In this document: positions 10,396 through 22,130 of the stretch, in pieces
How positions within the stretch are numbered: position 1 is the stretch's first letter
How the letters are laid out: every line of letters begins with the position of its first letter
Source of the DNA: Lutraria lutraria
Lineage: Eukaryota; Mollusca; Bivalvia; Venerida; Mactridae
Length of the DNA: 64,000 nucleotides
Direction: 5' to 3'
NCBI GenBank assembly: GCA_964023205.1
Contig: OZ026845.1
Span: 5,156,001 to 5,220,000, forward strand
Made by a program: the position numbers and the translations under genes
The notes under the pieces: generated by a model
Database searches by the model: none
The model's input: only the letters and a program-made list of their open reading frames with translations
Told to the model about the DNA's origin: nothing

Positions 10396-13300
10396 TTAGG
10401 TGAAACAATTTTCGCAAGAAGTCTTAATCCAGCTGCCGAACGAAGACACTCGTGCGTAGACACTTGGATGCGTCACTTCACCGTTGACATGGCAACCTGA
10501 TCGTCCCCAGGAAGTCACTCCGGCAAGCATGCCTTGACACACGACTGGACCACCACTATCGCCCTAAAAACATTAATATACAATTCGTTTGTTTTACGTT
10601 CATCTACGTATTAATTACGCAGTTGTTGAGAAGAAATGAATACCTACTTTATCAAAATACACATGCGCTACACTAGGACACATAAATGTAATCGTATTGA
10701 CATACATGTGTATAAAATGCGATTTGTAAATAATAAACTTGAATTATAAAGCTACTACAAGATAGGTGAATTTGGCCATTATTGAGTATGTTGGTTTGCG
10801 GTTATGCGACTCAAACTTTTTACATTACATTTGTATATACAAATCATGTTTGTACAGGAAGAACATGTTTGGGTCAGGGGATTTTGGTATGAGTCACGTA
10901 TCTGAAAACCAAAGATGGCATTAAAACGATAGAAAATCTTCCGGAATATCGTGTGTGATCTTCAGTTTTGGTTGTAAACGATAGGCGAGATTGAAACAAG
11001 TAAAAAATGCAATGCAATGAAAAGCACGTCCGTTGAAACATATGAACTGATGTATAAGAAACACAATTTAAAGGTGTGTAGAAACACTTACATTACATGA
11101 ACCAGTACCAGATCCTTCCTTCCCCATCACACACAGGTGTTGGGAAAGTATATTACTGGTTCCCCAGTGAGAAATACATTCTGAAGAGCTTAATGCAGTA
11201 ACGTCAGCTTTCATGAGAACACTCGCCCCGGATCCAGTTTCTGTAATGTACAATTTGTACAGTACTATTTCGAAGTTTTTGGCAGATTCTTCAAATAAAC
11301 ATTTTTATCATACTCGATGTAAAATTAGATAATAGGTCAAACAACCCTGGGGCGGCATATTAGGCTTATCTTGTTTCCTCGATCATTTTGTTTTGACACT
11401 GACAGATCTGATGCATATAACAAAGCCATTTTTATTCTACTTTTACATTTATATAAAGTGACACTGTAATCATTTGTGAATGCAATTTTACCTGTTACTC
11501 CCCATCCACTGATTACGCACGTTTCATCTTCGAACAAAAGTTCGGGATTTTGGTTCAAGGCGATAATGTTTTTGTTGATGTTGTTATTATCAAGGACCAA
11601 TTTGAGAACTGCCACGTCATTTGGAAAACCTCCCGATCCTTGGCCGTAACTTGGATGCTAAATATAAATTATACTTGACACAGAATTATTTCCAGTTGTT
11701 CATCTTGAAATTGTACAATGTTTTAGTGGTCATCATTCTAGTATCAACAAACAGATGAGACAGGATTGAAACCAAAGAAAATTATGGCAGAAAAAATTGT
11801 TTGTTTCTGTCACATGCTCGTTCAAAGTAGGGTCGGTAGATCGGTACTCTCATGGCTGTTAAAAGCGTGTGGAAAAGTAAAATAACTGAATAAATGGATG
11901 GGCCGTTCATCGAGTGTTATATAGACTTTTGGTTCGCGGGAAATTACCGTGTCAGGTAACCAGAAACAACAACTTGTTACGCCTAACATCAATACAAAAG
12001 TGTATTCTCCCCCCCCCCCGTCTCTCTCTCTTTCTATCTCTCTCTCTCTTAATTGGAAAATGACCTTTCCGCACCGTAAAAACCTGAATTTCTGGCAAAA
12101 ACCTGTAAACTTTTACCCCTGCTTATTTTGCCAGGGATATAAATTGTGCTCAAGATTCGGGATTTATAATTTCATTTAGCAAAAGATAAATATTACACAG
12201 CTTACGGTACAATTAGAGTTTATAGAAGTCTATTTCATGGATTATTATTTCGCTTCTCATATATATCTAACCCAGTTCAACAAGTGTAGTATACTAAGTT
12301 AATTAATGATGATGTTATTGATGAATAAGGAAAATATACTATATGATACCTGTATGATAGTTTGAATATCAAACCATATATAATTTCCGGGATTGGAAAA
12401 GTCGTGCAAATCCACAACAATGGCCAGATTACTCGCAGTCCTTAAAATAGACCATACTTACTATTTTTACTAACTACACACACAACAACATGATACATAG
12501 GCTAAGCAAAATGTTGCATACATATATGACTTAACTGCCTATTTAATTAATTAATTTAAATTTATTTATAAACTTAGATTTTATCAACAGTTGATGTAAT
12601 TCAGTACTGTTATGTAAATATTTAACAAACCAGAGTTCATGGGATATAAGAAGACGCTGCAGATTTCGAACTCAAGCAAGACCAGGCGCCGAGGTTATAA
12701 AACTTTAGATCTGTCTCAAGTCTTGTATATGATTTTAAATTAATTATTATCAGACGATAATGTTGATACGTTTTTTATCTCTTTCTTTTCAACCATAATA
12801 CTTTGAGAATGCAATAAAGATTTGAATCACTGACTGTTTTAAGGGACTTAGATTTCGGCAGTTTTTCGCATTTTTCTGAGTTTCGAATATTGAACATCTA
12901 TATTATATATATGTATATTGAAAATGGAAGTCAGACAAACGATTTCGAACTTTCGCATTTCGAAGCTCAACCGTAACTTTAAATTTTAAACATAAATAAT
13001 AGAATATTGATAACAACTTACTGTCCGTCAACACAATGTGCAGCTGTCAGAACCCATCCATTACCAATTACAGAGCCACCACACATATGGTAACCGTTGT
13101 TAAGGAGTGTCACCTGATGAGGGAATTCCCCAGGGTTAGCTTCATTTCCATTGATTATACGACTGTTTTGAAACAATCTGGGTTCTACGGGTTTCTCCAA
13201 ATATAAGGTGGCCGCAGAAGCCACAGCTAAATGGAATAGAACAAAATGTTATTTTCAGATTTATACAAAAGTTCATCGTCGTGTTTATAAATATATAAAT

Positions 13301-14119
13301 AACACATAGCTTTGTGGGTAACAGTAAAAATGTCAGCCTGGGGAAAGTACTGTTATCGAAGGCCGAGGGTAACAGAACTTTTCGAGGGCTGACATTTTTA
13401 CTGTTACCCACAATGTAAGCTATGTGTTATTTATTTTATTACCACAATTTTTTTTCAAAAAAATACTTAAACAATTTACTATCACCTATGTGACAGTAAA
13501 AAATACTGTAACAAAATTACTGTTACCTATGTGACAGTAAAAAAATACTGTTAGAAATTTACTATTACCCTGTGACAGTATAAAAAATACTGTTACAAAT
13601 TTACTATCACCCAATGACAGTAAAAAAATGTTCAGTCACGTGATACCATGAATATAACAGTAAAAATGTTACCTGTTTGCCTATGGGAAATTAACATTAC
13701 GAAAAAAGTGAGGGGTAATAATAATGAATATACATGAAAAGCATAATCACTTAAACATATACATGACCAGTGTTTATATAACAAGTAAAACAATTATTTC
13801 ACTTTCTTGATCGCACAAAAATTCTAAGAGAATAAACTACTAGCATAAAATAAACTATTGAGAGTTCAAAATAGTATAATAAAATAGAACAAAATACTCT
13901 ATCGATCAACGTGTTTCTGTGGTACATTTCATTTTAATTATTTTAAAACTTTAAAATATGTACAGCTTTCAGGTCAGTCGTTAGCGAATGAGCATATACA
14001 ATATAACACAGTAGGAAAAACGTAAAATTTTCACTAAATATGAAAAATGACAGAAGACATACATCTAAATAATTTAACTTACCAACGAAAGCGAGAAGAC
14101 AAGCTCCAGTGATATGCAT
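10396..14119 (-). CDS. Secreted chymotrypsin-like serine protease, copy 1 (6 exons, 271 aa)
   Basis: Exons (minus): 14,119-14,083; 13,226-13,022; 12,440-12,350; 11,657-11,492; 11,240-11,092; 10,563-10,396. All introns are GT-AG and the phases join into one frame. The product is an S1-family (PA clan) zymogen: signal peptide about 1-17 ([17 protein letters not shown]), propeptide to R35, activation site R35|IING. The catalytic triad is His76 (LTAAHC), Asp125 (NDVAVLKL) and Ser219 (GDSGGP). Eight cysteines fit the canonical pairs 42-58, 136-201, 168-182 and 191-220, and two more lie in the tail SCENCFT. The residue six before the catalytic Ser (position 189) is Gly213 rather than the Asp of trypsins, so trypsin-like cleavage after Lys/Arg is not expected; chymotrypsin- or elastase-like specificity is more likely. 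Copy 1 differs from the others at residue 43 (Asn instead of Tyr). A role in digestion or extracellular proteolysis is inferred only from secretion. Confidence 0.93.
11998..12050. repeat. Poly-C / (CT)n microsatellite in protease intron 3, copy 1
   Basis: A C-run followed by an interrupted CT tract. Length and interruptions differ in copy 2 (26,597-26,644, longer pure CT) and copy 3 (42,329-42,378). Confidence 0.9.
13295..13433. repeat. Foldback in protease intron 1, copy 1
   Basis: The left arm (13,295-13,338: AAATAACACATAGCTT, then TGTGGGTAACAGTAAAAATG) and the right arm (13,387-13,433) are reverse complements except for a 4-bp insertion, separated by about 48 bp. Right of it, up to about 13,680, lie four or more imperfect repeats of about 43 bp built on GTGACAGTAAAAAAATACTG. 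Together they look like a foldback element. The same structure is at 27,816-27,954 and 43,619-43,757. Confidence 0.88.
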
Positions 14120-14148
14120 CTTGGTACGCTAGATGTTGTATCTGACTT

Positions 14149-14174
14149 AGAGACCGGTCTCTCTGGCTTTTATA
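14149..14174 (-). promoter_or_regulatory. TATA-box promoter with 14-bp palindrome, protease copy 1
   Basis: TATAAAAG (14,174-14,167, minus strand) lies about 50 nt upstream of the ATG. Between it and the start codon is the perfect palindrome AGAGACCGGTCTCT (14,149-14,162), close to the expected transcription start. Both are identical in copies 2 and 3. Confidence 0.75.
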
Positions 14175-15060
14175 CTGTGTGTTTTCATCATGGGAACCTT
14201 ACGTATGTTGCAATTCTGAGAGACAAGCATGTGGTTGATCACCTTTTTCAATGCTCAAGTGAAATAAATTCCGCAATTTATTTGAAATTCATGCCCATTG
14301 TTGTGCTCTTGATCTCCAAATCGTGTTTTGTTAAGTGTTGTTACGTGTGTATAACCTATATAATGATACAATATTAGGAGAAATAAACAACGAACGAACA
14401 CTTCAAGACACTTGGCAACATGAATAAGCACGTAGAACAGTAATATATGGTTGAAACTTTATCATCAACTTTCTCGACATATGTTCCAGTTGAATAATGT
14501 TTAATTTATTTGTTTCGGTTGTTGCTTAAATTTTCAATTACCTCTGTGAAATTTGGGGATTTTATCGAACCGAAAATATTGAGAGATTGAAAACGTAAAA
14601 GCAATTACAAATTCAATTGATATATACGCGGAAGTTGGTGTTGATATCCGTTGATTATGTATGTAGACAAATACGCATTACTAGTTCATGTTTTCCAAGA
14701 TAAAAGTTCAAATTGTGAAATCAATACTTCAAACAGAAATTAAATAGAAAATTTAGGAAATAACAGCGTGAGCACCACGTGGGGAACTGGATTTTCAGAA
14801 GCGTGGTATTACCCGGAATCAAATAATGTTTGGACATTCATTATATTATGTATTTAAATTACGAATCAAAGAATATATGATATGTAAATAGTGCGAATAT
14901 TGCACAGCAAATGATGAACTTTTTTAAAAAAATCGTTCACTATATCTCAAAATATTGCGTGTAAAGAAATACAGAAATGTAATGTTAAAAGTAAGACTTT
15001 TAAATTCATAAATTACTAAGCTAAATTGATCGACACTTGAACATTCTTAGGGATGAAGTA
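14175..15060. other. Upstream flank of protease copy 1
   Basis: AT-rich sequence without a recognisable gene. Copies 2 and 3 have an additional 19 bp near 29,306 and 45,108 that copy 1 lacks. Distal promoter elements could lie here, but none is recognisable. Confidence 0.4.
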
Positions 15061-15078
15061 TGGTGTTAATAATTTACG

Positions 15079-15486
15079 ATGAGGGATACAGAAGGTAGAT
15101 TTCACTTTCTTTTTGTTAGGCCTTTATACAGTCAACTTAGACATATTTTCATTCTCTTATTTTATCCAAGTAGACGTAATTACATATATAGACAAATTGT
15201 TATCAGTATAATGAAACAAATAAATTTATATTTAATATGTGGAGTGTTCTGTATTTTTTGCATTAAGGCTTTCACACTAAGAAATAGGCAAATATTTTAC
15301 TCATCACCTATGCATTCCTATGTTAATTTATTAAATATGATTTATTCGTAATTCGTACTCAATTCCTATTAACTACACATGAATTAACTGATTGGCACGT
15401 TAGTTCTTTTAACTATGTGTATGTTTTTTTTAAAGTTCACGACGATAAGCTGTGATGCTAAGTCAAATAAAGTTTTGTTCTGTCCC
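15079..15486 (+). pseudogene. LINE 3'-end relic, copy 1
   Basis: The frame GRFHFLFVRPLYSQLR, FYPSRRNY and then KAFTLRNRQIF matches the zinc-tail end of LINE reverse transcriptases (EDEFHFL..CPLYS.LR, then ..KAF.LRN). The upstream RT is absent and the first zinc ligands are lost. A 3' UTR follows, ending AATAAAGTTTTGTTCTGTCC. It is a 5'-truncated dead insertion carried in all three units and is a different copy from 6,556-7,866. Confidence 0.65.
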
Positions 15487-15526
15487 ATTGAAATTTTTTT
15501 CCAACTATGTAATCACGTGACATGGA

Positions 15527-15730
15527 CAAAACCTGCTGAGGGCACGCACAATTTGGCTAAATACTTATCACTTCGGTGAAGTTTCTTTGAATTCTTGCAA
15601 GTAGTTGCTGAGAAATCGTCCAGACAAATTTTGTCTAGATGCACGGACCGACCGACCATCCGAAGGACTGTCAAGGCAATCGAATACAAACCCCATATTT
15701 TTCATACCTTGGGGGGGTATAACAAAAAAA
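15527..15730. repeat. Dispersed repeat with GGACCGACCGACC block, copy 1
   Basis: Contains CTTGCAAGTAGTTGCTGAGA, CAGACAAATTTTGTCTAGAT, a short GACC tandem and CTTGGGGGGGTAT. I recall this pattern as a repeat seen in mollusc DNA. Copies 2 (30,053-30,432) and 3 (45,856-46,235) keep about 168 bp more on the left, including AAAGGGCCATAACTC. The (GACC)n count also differs. Confidence 0.55.
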
Positions 15731-18450
15731 TGGTGAAATGATCTATGAGTGGTGCTCAGTAAAACAGATTCGTCACACAGCTTCTTATTGACCCCATATG
15801 GTGTGATACAGGGTCAGTAAATCATTATTGGGCTCTAGTTAAATTATTATTGGGCTCTAGTTATCGCTATCGCTTCAGTCCAGTATTAATTTATGGACCC
15901 TGTATGACATCATTTCAGGTCAGTATGAAGCAGTGCAATTAATAGTTCGGGAGTAATCGGACACGTATAATAAGACAAAATAAGGCAACTACAATAAAAA
16001 CAAGACAAGGTTTCAGTATTTATGAACATAAAAATCATGGTGTTTTAACAATTCAAGTTTTATTGTCAATTAAACTTTCAAGTGTCTGAAAATTCAATGA
16101 ACATTAACAACCAACAAACATAACTGCTGCAAAACTCACAAAATTCCAGACTCTCAACAGCAGAGATATATATTCAATATTCTACTCTGACATTAATGCA
16201 ACAGCGTCAAGATTGTATAACTCATAAGTCATATTGACACACGAGACACCATAAGATAAGAAACGTGCATGTTTTATAATCTTGTTACACATGTAAAACG
16301 TAAATACATTCATAATGAGAACTAGTAGCATGTAGCCCAAGGTCATCTCAACAGAATGTAAACAGGTAAACAACAATGCATATGATTCGTCATGAAAACA
16401 ATATGCAGCAACAATAAGATAATCTTTTTATAACAAAACCTTATACACATTTACATTTATTCAGTATTTCCTCTATATTTCAAATTAATCAAGTGAGTCT
16501 GCCTCAATATCAACACCTTTTTAGGCCCCAAAAATGGCCCTTATGTCAAAGTTTTACTGTGTAAAATTTTTGTAAAAAGAAAAATTCATATGAAGTCAAA
16601 CCTGTGAAGAAAGGCCACCCTTGGGAAAAACATTAATGTGACCTTTATTGACAGATGACCTTGAATCAGAGGTCATTTTGTTCTAAATACTAGTAATCAA
16701 TGACGTTTATTTTAATGAATGGCCATTATTCACACTTTCACAGGATGGCCTTTATTCACAGGTGGCCACTAACACAGTTTTCACAGTATAATCTAATGTC
16801 ACTATACCAGGGTCCAAGGTATACCATCTAGTTTGAAGGCAAGTATCAGAATCAAACATTGGAACTCAAAATAACCACAATTACAGACAAGAATCACCAT
16901 TTCAATATGCTACAACTGGAGTACGAATACAAAGTATATGAAAGCCATTTTATATAGATGAAGACCCGTAACAAAGACCATGAATGCTTTAATGTCTTAA
17001 AATTGATCTACATCTAAGTACAAGCACATGTCCATAGTGATATCACACCAGTAGCACATTCTGAAGCTAACCATGTAATATTTCATGCCCTAATAGGCTA
17101 AATAAACCTGCTTCAGCAAACATTCCCCTAAAAATACAACAGGGTTCTAATTTGACACTTAAAACGACACTTTGACTCTTGAAATAAGCAAATGATTAAA
17201 GCTTCTTTATTTGTACTAATTTACTACGATTTTAGTTGGAAATTGTGTTGACTCTTCAATTATTATTAGCTTAGGGTGATTAAGACCCACAATTTCTAAT
17301 GTCAAGTAAACATCCTGAACAAGACTAGTAGATTTGCATAATTTTTTCTTCCAATACATTTCTTTAGTACCGATATATTGTTCATATCAAAGTGAAATTT
17401 CGGCAAATAAAAAATTGACTGAGACACAAAAACCTAGAGTAGGAGGAAACATGAACTTCTTTTTTAGGCCTAATTGAACTTAAGAAGCAGGTTAAAAAAT
17501 CAGAAAAATCGGGTCTTATATTAATGCTAAGCTTTGAAAGTTTTCTTTTTAAAAAAATCAACAGTAGTATGGATATTAACGATAAGTATCCATAAAAAAA
17601 CACAGTTCATTGTACTTGAATAGCAGAAACTTTTTAAAACTACAGAACATATTGACACTAACTTTTTCAAGAGGTAGTCAGCATGACTACTTGCATAGAT
17701 AATGAGGAAGTCCTTGCAAATTATAGGTAGTCCTCATTTTAATACATAAAAATAATTATGTTTGTCATTTTATTTCAATGCCTTTATTTCAAGTGCACTT
17801 TATTAGAATACAAGACAAGTATGAACATCAGCTTTTCACAAATGTATTGAACAAAGTTATACAGGTTACATCACATCAGATCTAACAAAAGTGTGTAAGC
17901 TTTATTACTAGATTCACTTAAATTTATAGAATTCAGGTCACCCAAATTTCAGATAGCCGGACGGGATACCGAACTTGGAAACCTAGGTAGTCCTTGGAGA
18001 AAATAGGTAGCCTCGGGCTAACGGACCATTGTTAGTGTCGAGCCCTGCAACCAAGTATTTCTTATATTGCCCAATAAAACAAAATGGACAGATCTTGTCA
18101 TACAGACATCACTATCTGAATTTATCATCAGATGAAAAATAGGAAAATAAACATTTGAACAACCTTCTTCCCTACAAAACTGTATAAGATTATGTTCAAA
18201 TATCCAATCAATATCTTTATGTCAAAAATGAAAATGCATGATTTATCCATTTAAACATCTATCCATCACAAGCTAACATATTAACATCATGAAGCATAAC
18301 TTTCCATCCACCTTAATTATATTTCTTAAATTAACACAAAGTTGGGTCAATAAAATTGATTAGTTTTTACAACAAATTAATCCATCAAAAATCACAAATA
18401 TAACAATTATACTCTGTCTTCTCTGACCATGGTTATAGTATTGGTGCCTC
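15731..18450. other. Intergenic segment between protease and SUGP1 3' exons, copy 1
   Basis: No gene is recognised. It contains a tandem 22-bp duplication (TTATTGGGCTCTAGTT, about 15,824-15,868) flanked by an imperfect inverted repeat (ACAGGGTCAGTAAAT / ATTTATGGACCCTGT), a MITE at 16,593-16,789, and a hAT-like terminus GTGTCGAGCCCTG near 18,036-18,048 whose other end I could not find. Counterparts: 30,433-32,910 and 46,236-48,950. Confidence 0.45.
16593..16789. mobile_element. MITE, CAGTCAAACCTGTG family, copy 1
   Basis: Starts like AGTCAAACCTGTGA and ends near TAACACAGTTTTCACAG, with the internal motif GGCCTTTATTCACAGG in both orientations. Same family as 21,171-21,365, 56,498-57,013 and 59,920-60,064. 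Present at 31,295-31,490 and 47,098-47,293 in the other units. Confidence 0.6.
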
Positions 18451-18662
18451 CATGGTCTGGTGGTTTTAGTCTCTGACTATTAATCAATGCCCTAAAAGTG
18501 CTGAGTTCAAATCTCACAAGAGACCAAGTTTTGCTAGCTAGCTTACAGAAGGTCATCAAGGGATCTACCAAGGTGTAGTACGCCTGGGTACTCCTTATCT
18601 GCCATTAAACCTTGAAGTTGCCAAATGACCCTAGCTGATGCCGTCAGCCTGACCTTAAACCA
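18447..18662 (+). mobile_element. tRNA-derived SINE, copy 1
   Basis: The head has an A-box-like TCTGGTGGTTTTAG and a B-box GAGTTCAAATCTC at tRNA spacing. The body follows with ACCAAGGTGTAGTACGCCTG and GGTACTCCTTATCTGCC. It lies downstream of the SUGP1 stop codon. Also at 32,911-33,127 and 48,951-49,172. Confidence 0.6.
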
Positions 18663-19239
18663 CGGAGACAAAAATACACAATAACACTGATAGAATATTC
18701 ATATATTCCATGGGACAGATTTCAAATCACTGTCATTCACATATGCACATAATTATATTACATGTGTGCTTGATTCTTATTATTAATTTTAACACTGATT
18801 ACTGATACTGCCATCTGGGAAACACGCAAAGAAGTCCTTTAACCACTAACTGAAGTCTAATAGTAGGGTCTTCTTGGGTTATTCTGAAAGATGATAAATA
18901 ATTCCATCAAACAAAAAACACCAAAAGTATCAAAAGCATACAAGTTCAGTATTGTGTTATTTGGTGAGAAATTCCACTAAGAACACCATACTGGTTTTGA
19001 GGGTATCATATATTTCAAATTTACCGAAACAAAAACATTCTCACACTACAATTAATACACAGGAATCAACAGCATTCAAAAAAGATAAAACAATTACATA
19101 TTTTAGCCTTTTTCTATTCTACTTTGATATGTAAAAGTTTATGCAATTCTTAAACATAACATACAACTGGGAGAGGTCTACAAATACTGGGTTAGTAATA
19201 TCAAAGTCCAGGGAGCTGCACATTGTTCTCTGTATTTTA

Positions 19240-19450
19240 GTAGCGTTTCATGTTGCACCAACAGTCAGGGTAATTCGGCAGCAACTTTCCAATTCTAATA
19301 GTGGAGAGATAAAAGGCGTACAGCCAGGTAGAACCACCTACTTTTCATAGGCTAGCTGGACCGCTTAATGAAATTGACTGGTTCCAGGTTGAATTCAAAC
19401 TCACAGTGAGGGGTTAGTGATTACCAGTAAGAGTCATAACCATTCAACCA
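19240..19450. repeat. Dispersed repeat (GTTGCACCAACAG family), copy 1
   Basis: Begins near CATGTTGCACCAACAGTCAG, with CAGGTAGAACCACCTACTTT and TTGAATTCAAACTCACAGTG in order. Diverged relatives lie at about 55,710-55,920 and 60,100-60,245. I recall this layout as a common molluscan repeat. It lies in the last SUGP1 intron. Counterparts: about 33,704-33,914 and 49,746-49,954. Confidence 0.55.
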
Positions 19451-20940
19451 CAGAAGCCAAAAATGTTCTTCGGTTTAAGATATTCCATCTATGGCCCTTT
19501 GTTCCCTATCCCATGATTTGTACGGACAAGTCAGCAGTTACTAACGGTGAGCAATTTTATACTTATATAGAATCCAAGATAACATGTAAGCTTAACTGCT
19601 CACCTGGTTCAACAGAAAGAACCGCTGAAAATAGACAATACTAAAAAACTTACCAAAGGGTTTGGTCTAAATTTGTAAGCCAACATCATTCTCTTCCTAT
19701 AGGCATCATATTCATCATCTTCTTTAGATAAACCATCAGGCCTCTCTAAGCCAACACCTCTACCATCTACGGATACATTACCCCTACAATCATGGTACAA
19801 ACAACTTTTGTTAATTTTCGAAAAAATAATACAAGGGAAGTAACTACAGCAGTAATAGCGCTAGTAATTACAAACAATTAATTCTTTAAAACCTTCATAC
19901 TGAACCACAAATACATTTAAATTTCATTAAAATCTTAAATTGTGACAAAATATGTTTGATAAATACACCTGTCCCAAACATTTCACTATTCAGCTAATAG
20001 AGTGCTACAAAAGAACAAATAAAATGCAATAGATAAAGAGGAGATAACTAAATCGTGACTCGTAGAGAAGAGAAAACAGATATAAAAGGTAAATATTAAT
20101 TGTCCACATACTTATTGACTGGCGCAGTTATCCCCTGTGCCTCGGACCCTAAACCTTCACCTTCCTGCCACCCCAACTTCTGCAACATCTGGTAACCAAT
20201 ATTTTCACAGGTTATCTTGAAATCCTTATAATCACTATAGTCAGGTGTTCGTCCCTCTTTCAATGCCTGAAACATAACTGATTTTTAATTAGGCCGTCCT
20301 TATAAAATAGTTGGTTTCAGTTACTTGACACGCTCATTTAACAATCTCCCCCCCCCCCTTAAAAGTTTTTTTCTGCCTATGTATGAGCTTTTTGTTTTCA
20401 CTACCAGTAATAATCTTACAAAGAAGGCCTACCCACCTTATCAATATTTAAAGTTTTGTTCACACAACCAGAAACCAACATTTTCTAATGATGGTCTCAT
20501 TAAAGTTTTTCACAATGAAGAGATCATAATAAATCAGTAAATCAATTTGTACTGAAATGTTCAATAAGTGAGAATTTACTAAAATTCGAGATTGTGATAC
20601 TAGTATAAGTGTGATGTGTACAAGGCTATATACATTTTTCCAGACTAGTGGTCCGCATGGACTACCAGCCTAGAATTTTAAATAGCTCTACAGCTATTTC
20701 ACTTCTTCCCGAGTCGATTTCAACTCACGACTACAAGCAGATATGTTCTTTTATTCACAGCCTAGGTGTATACATGTGTATTCATATAACAACTATATTA
20801 CTTGTTTCAGTATGTCTAATGCTGTTTGTCAAAGATATTCAGCTGCATATTCTAACCAGTACTAACTGAACTATCAACAAGGAGTTAGCAACTTCTTCAC
20901 ATATACAATATAGAGGAAATTAAGTAATTTTTTTATATAA

Positions 20941-21018
20941 GGGCATGACCTGCCGAGACTGAAATTTAAACCCGTATCATCTGAATACAGTCCAGCGTAC
21001 TTACCACTGGACCACGGG
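20941..21018 (-). repeat. tRNA-like sequence / SINE head, copy 1
   Basis: On the minus strand CCCGTGGTCCAGTGGTAAG (A-box-like) is followed at tRNA spacing by CGGGTTTAAATTTCAGTCTC (B-box-like). The stems are imperfect, so this is a tRNA-derived repeat or pseudogene rather than a working tRNA. It lies in a SUGP1 intron and is repeated at 35,409-35,486 and 51,466-51,543. Confidence 0.5.
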
Positions 21019-21170
21019 TAACTATATTACTTACTTTGAATGTTTCCATGAATCTCTCTAGCTCATCAGGAGGTAAGAAATCTCCAATATGATGCTTTCC
21101 TCTACCAGCCTCTGTCAGAGTCTCTGCCCATTCTGTGTATAAATTATAGAAAAGTTACAAGATTAAACTA

Positions 21171-21365
21171 CAGCCAAACCTGTGAACAAAAGTCACCTTT
21201 GTAAAAGACAAAATGTGACCACTATTCTGAGGTTATTTTGTTCTAAATTATCAGATGATTTTTAAAACAACTACTTTTATTCACAGGGTGGCCTTTATTC
21301 ACAGGGTGGTCTTTATTCACAGGGTGGCCTTTATTCTGAGGTGGCTGCTAACACAAGTTTGACTG
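21171..21365. mobile_element. MITE, CAGTCAAACCTGTG family, second insertion, copy 1
   Basis: Begins TA|CAGCCAAACCTGTGAAC and ends CACAAGTTTGACTG, giving inverted termini. It contains a 16-17 bp tandem (TTTATTCACAGGGTGG) three times in copies 1 and 2 (35,638-35,832) but essentially once in copy 3 (51,696-51,855). Confidence 0.7.
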
Positions 21366-21949
21366 TGCCGTATCGAATCACATCTAATAGGGTCATAAAA
21401 GGGTCAGCCTTTATTCAACTTGTTTAATATTTCCCTATTTTGTTGTACCTGATTATTCCTTACTATACTAAGTGAAAGTGGGAGTTCTTTAAAGTACCAA
21501 ACATGCCTCGTCCTTTTTCTAAACATAGTACTTGGCTTGCTAGTTGGAACAGGGTAATTGAAAAAGTGTCGCTGAAAAACCTGCATATGGAGCCAAGATT
21601 TCACCCAAGCAACTTTTGAATAGTAGCCCGGCATACAATATAGAGAGCAGTTAGATTCATCTCATAAAAAATCAAGGCAGTATAAAATTCATAAGCAGAA
21701 AAGTATGAGAAATTCTTATGATGAACAAAAATGTCACCTTTTGTGGCATCCATTTCTAATGTTCTGTTTTTATGTTCCCAAGTTCCAATTTCATCAGTTT
21801 CCTCATCTGAATCATACTCATATTTAGCTTTAACTTTAATCCCAGGAACATCAGACATGAGTGCAGCCTCCTGTGCTTTCTTCTGAGCTAAGATCAGCTC
21901 ATACATCATATTCAACTGCAAGAATGCAATATATGAAAATTTCCAATAT

Positions 21950-22130
21950 ATGCCCACCCTAAATAAATCCCTCTCCCCCCCCCCAAAATGCCCCATTCTA
22001 ACTAAATATCCCACCCCAAACAAATGCCCATCTCCCCTAAAATGCCCCTTTCTAACCCCAAATAAATGCCCCTACCCCAAAAATGCCTTATTCTAACTAA
22101 ATATCCCTCCCCAAATAAACACCCCTCATG
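21950..22130. repeat. C/G-run minisatellite in SUGP1 intron, copy 1
   Basis: Imperfect repeats of about 40 bp (AAATAAATGCCCCTACCCCA, AAAATGCCCC, TATCCCACCCC). On the transcribed minus strand this is a series of G-runs beginning some 40 nt upstream of the 178-bp exon acceptor. Also at 36,415-36,590 and 52,436-52,612. Confidence 0.75.

Noticed and set aside
10399..10500. Classifying the protease as a true trypsin
   Set aside because: The S1-pocket residue is Gly rather than Asp, so trypsin specificity is not supported; it is called chymotrypsin-like.
17670..18050. Complete hAT element in the intergenic segment
   Set aside because: Only one hAT-like end (GTGTCGAGCCCTG) is visible. No matching opposite terminus or target duplication was found.
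19141..19644. Plus-strand frames of 69 and 75 codons conserved in three units
   Set aside because: They overlap a dispersed repeat and a SUGP1 intron on the other strand. Conservation is explained by recent duplication.
20941..21018. Functional tRNA gene
   Set aside because: The A- and B-box-like motifs are present, but the acceptor and anticodon stems do not pair well; it is better explained as a tRNA-derived repeat.
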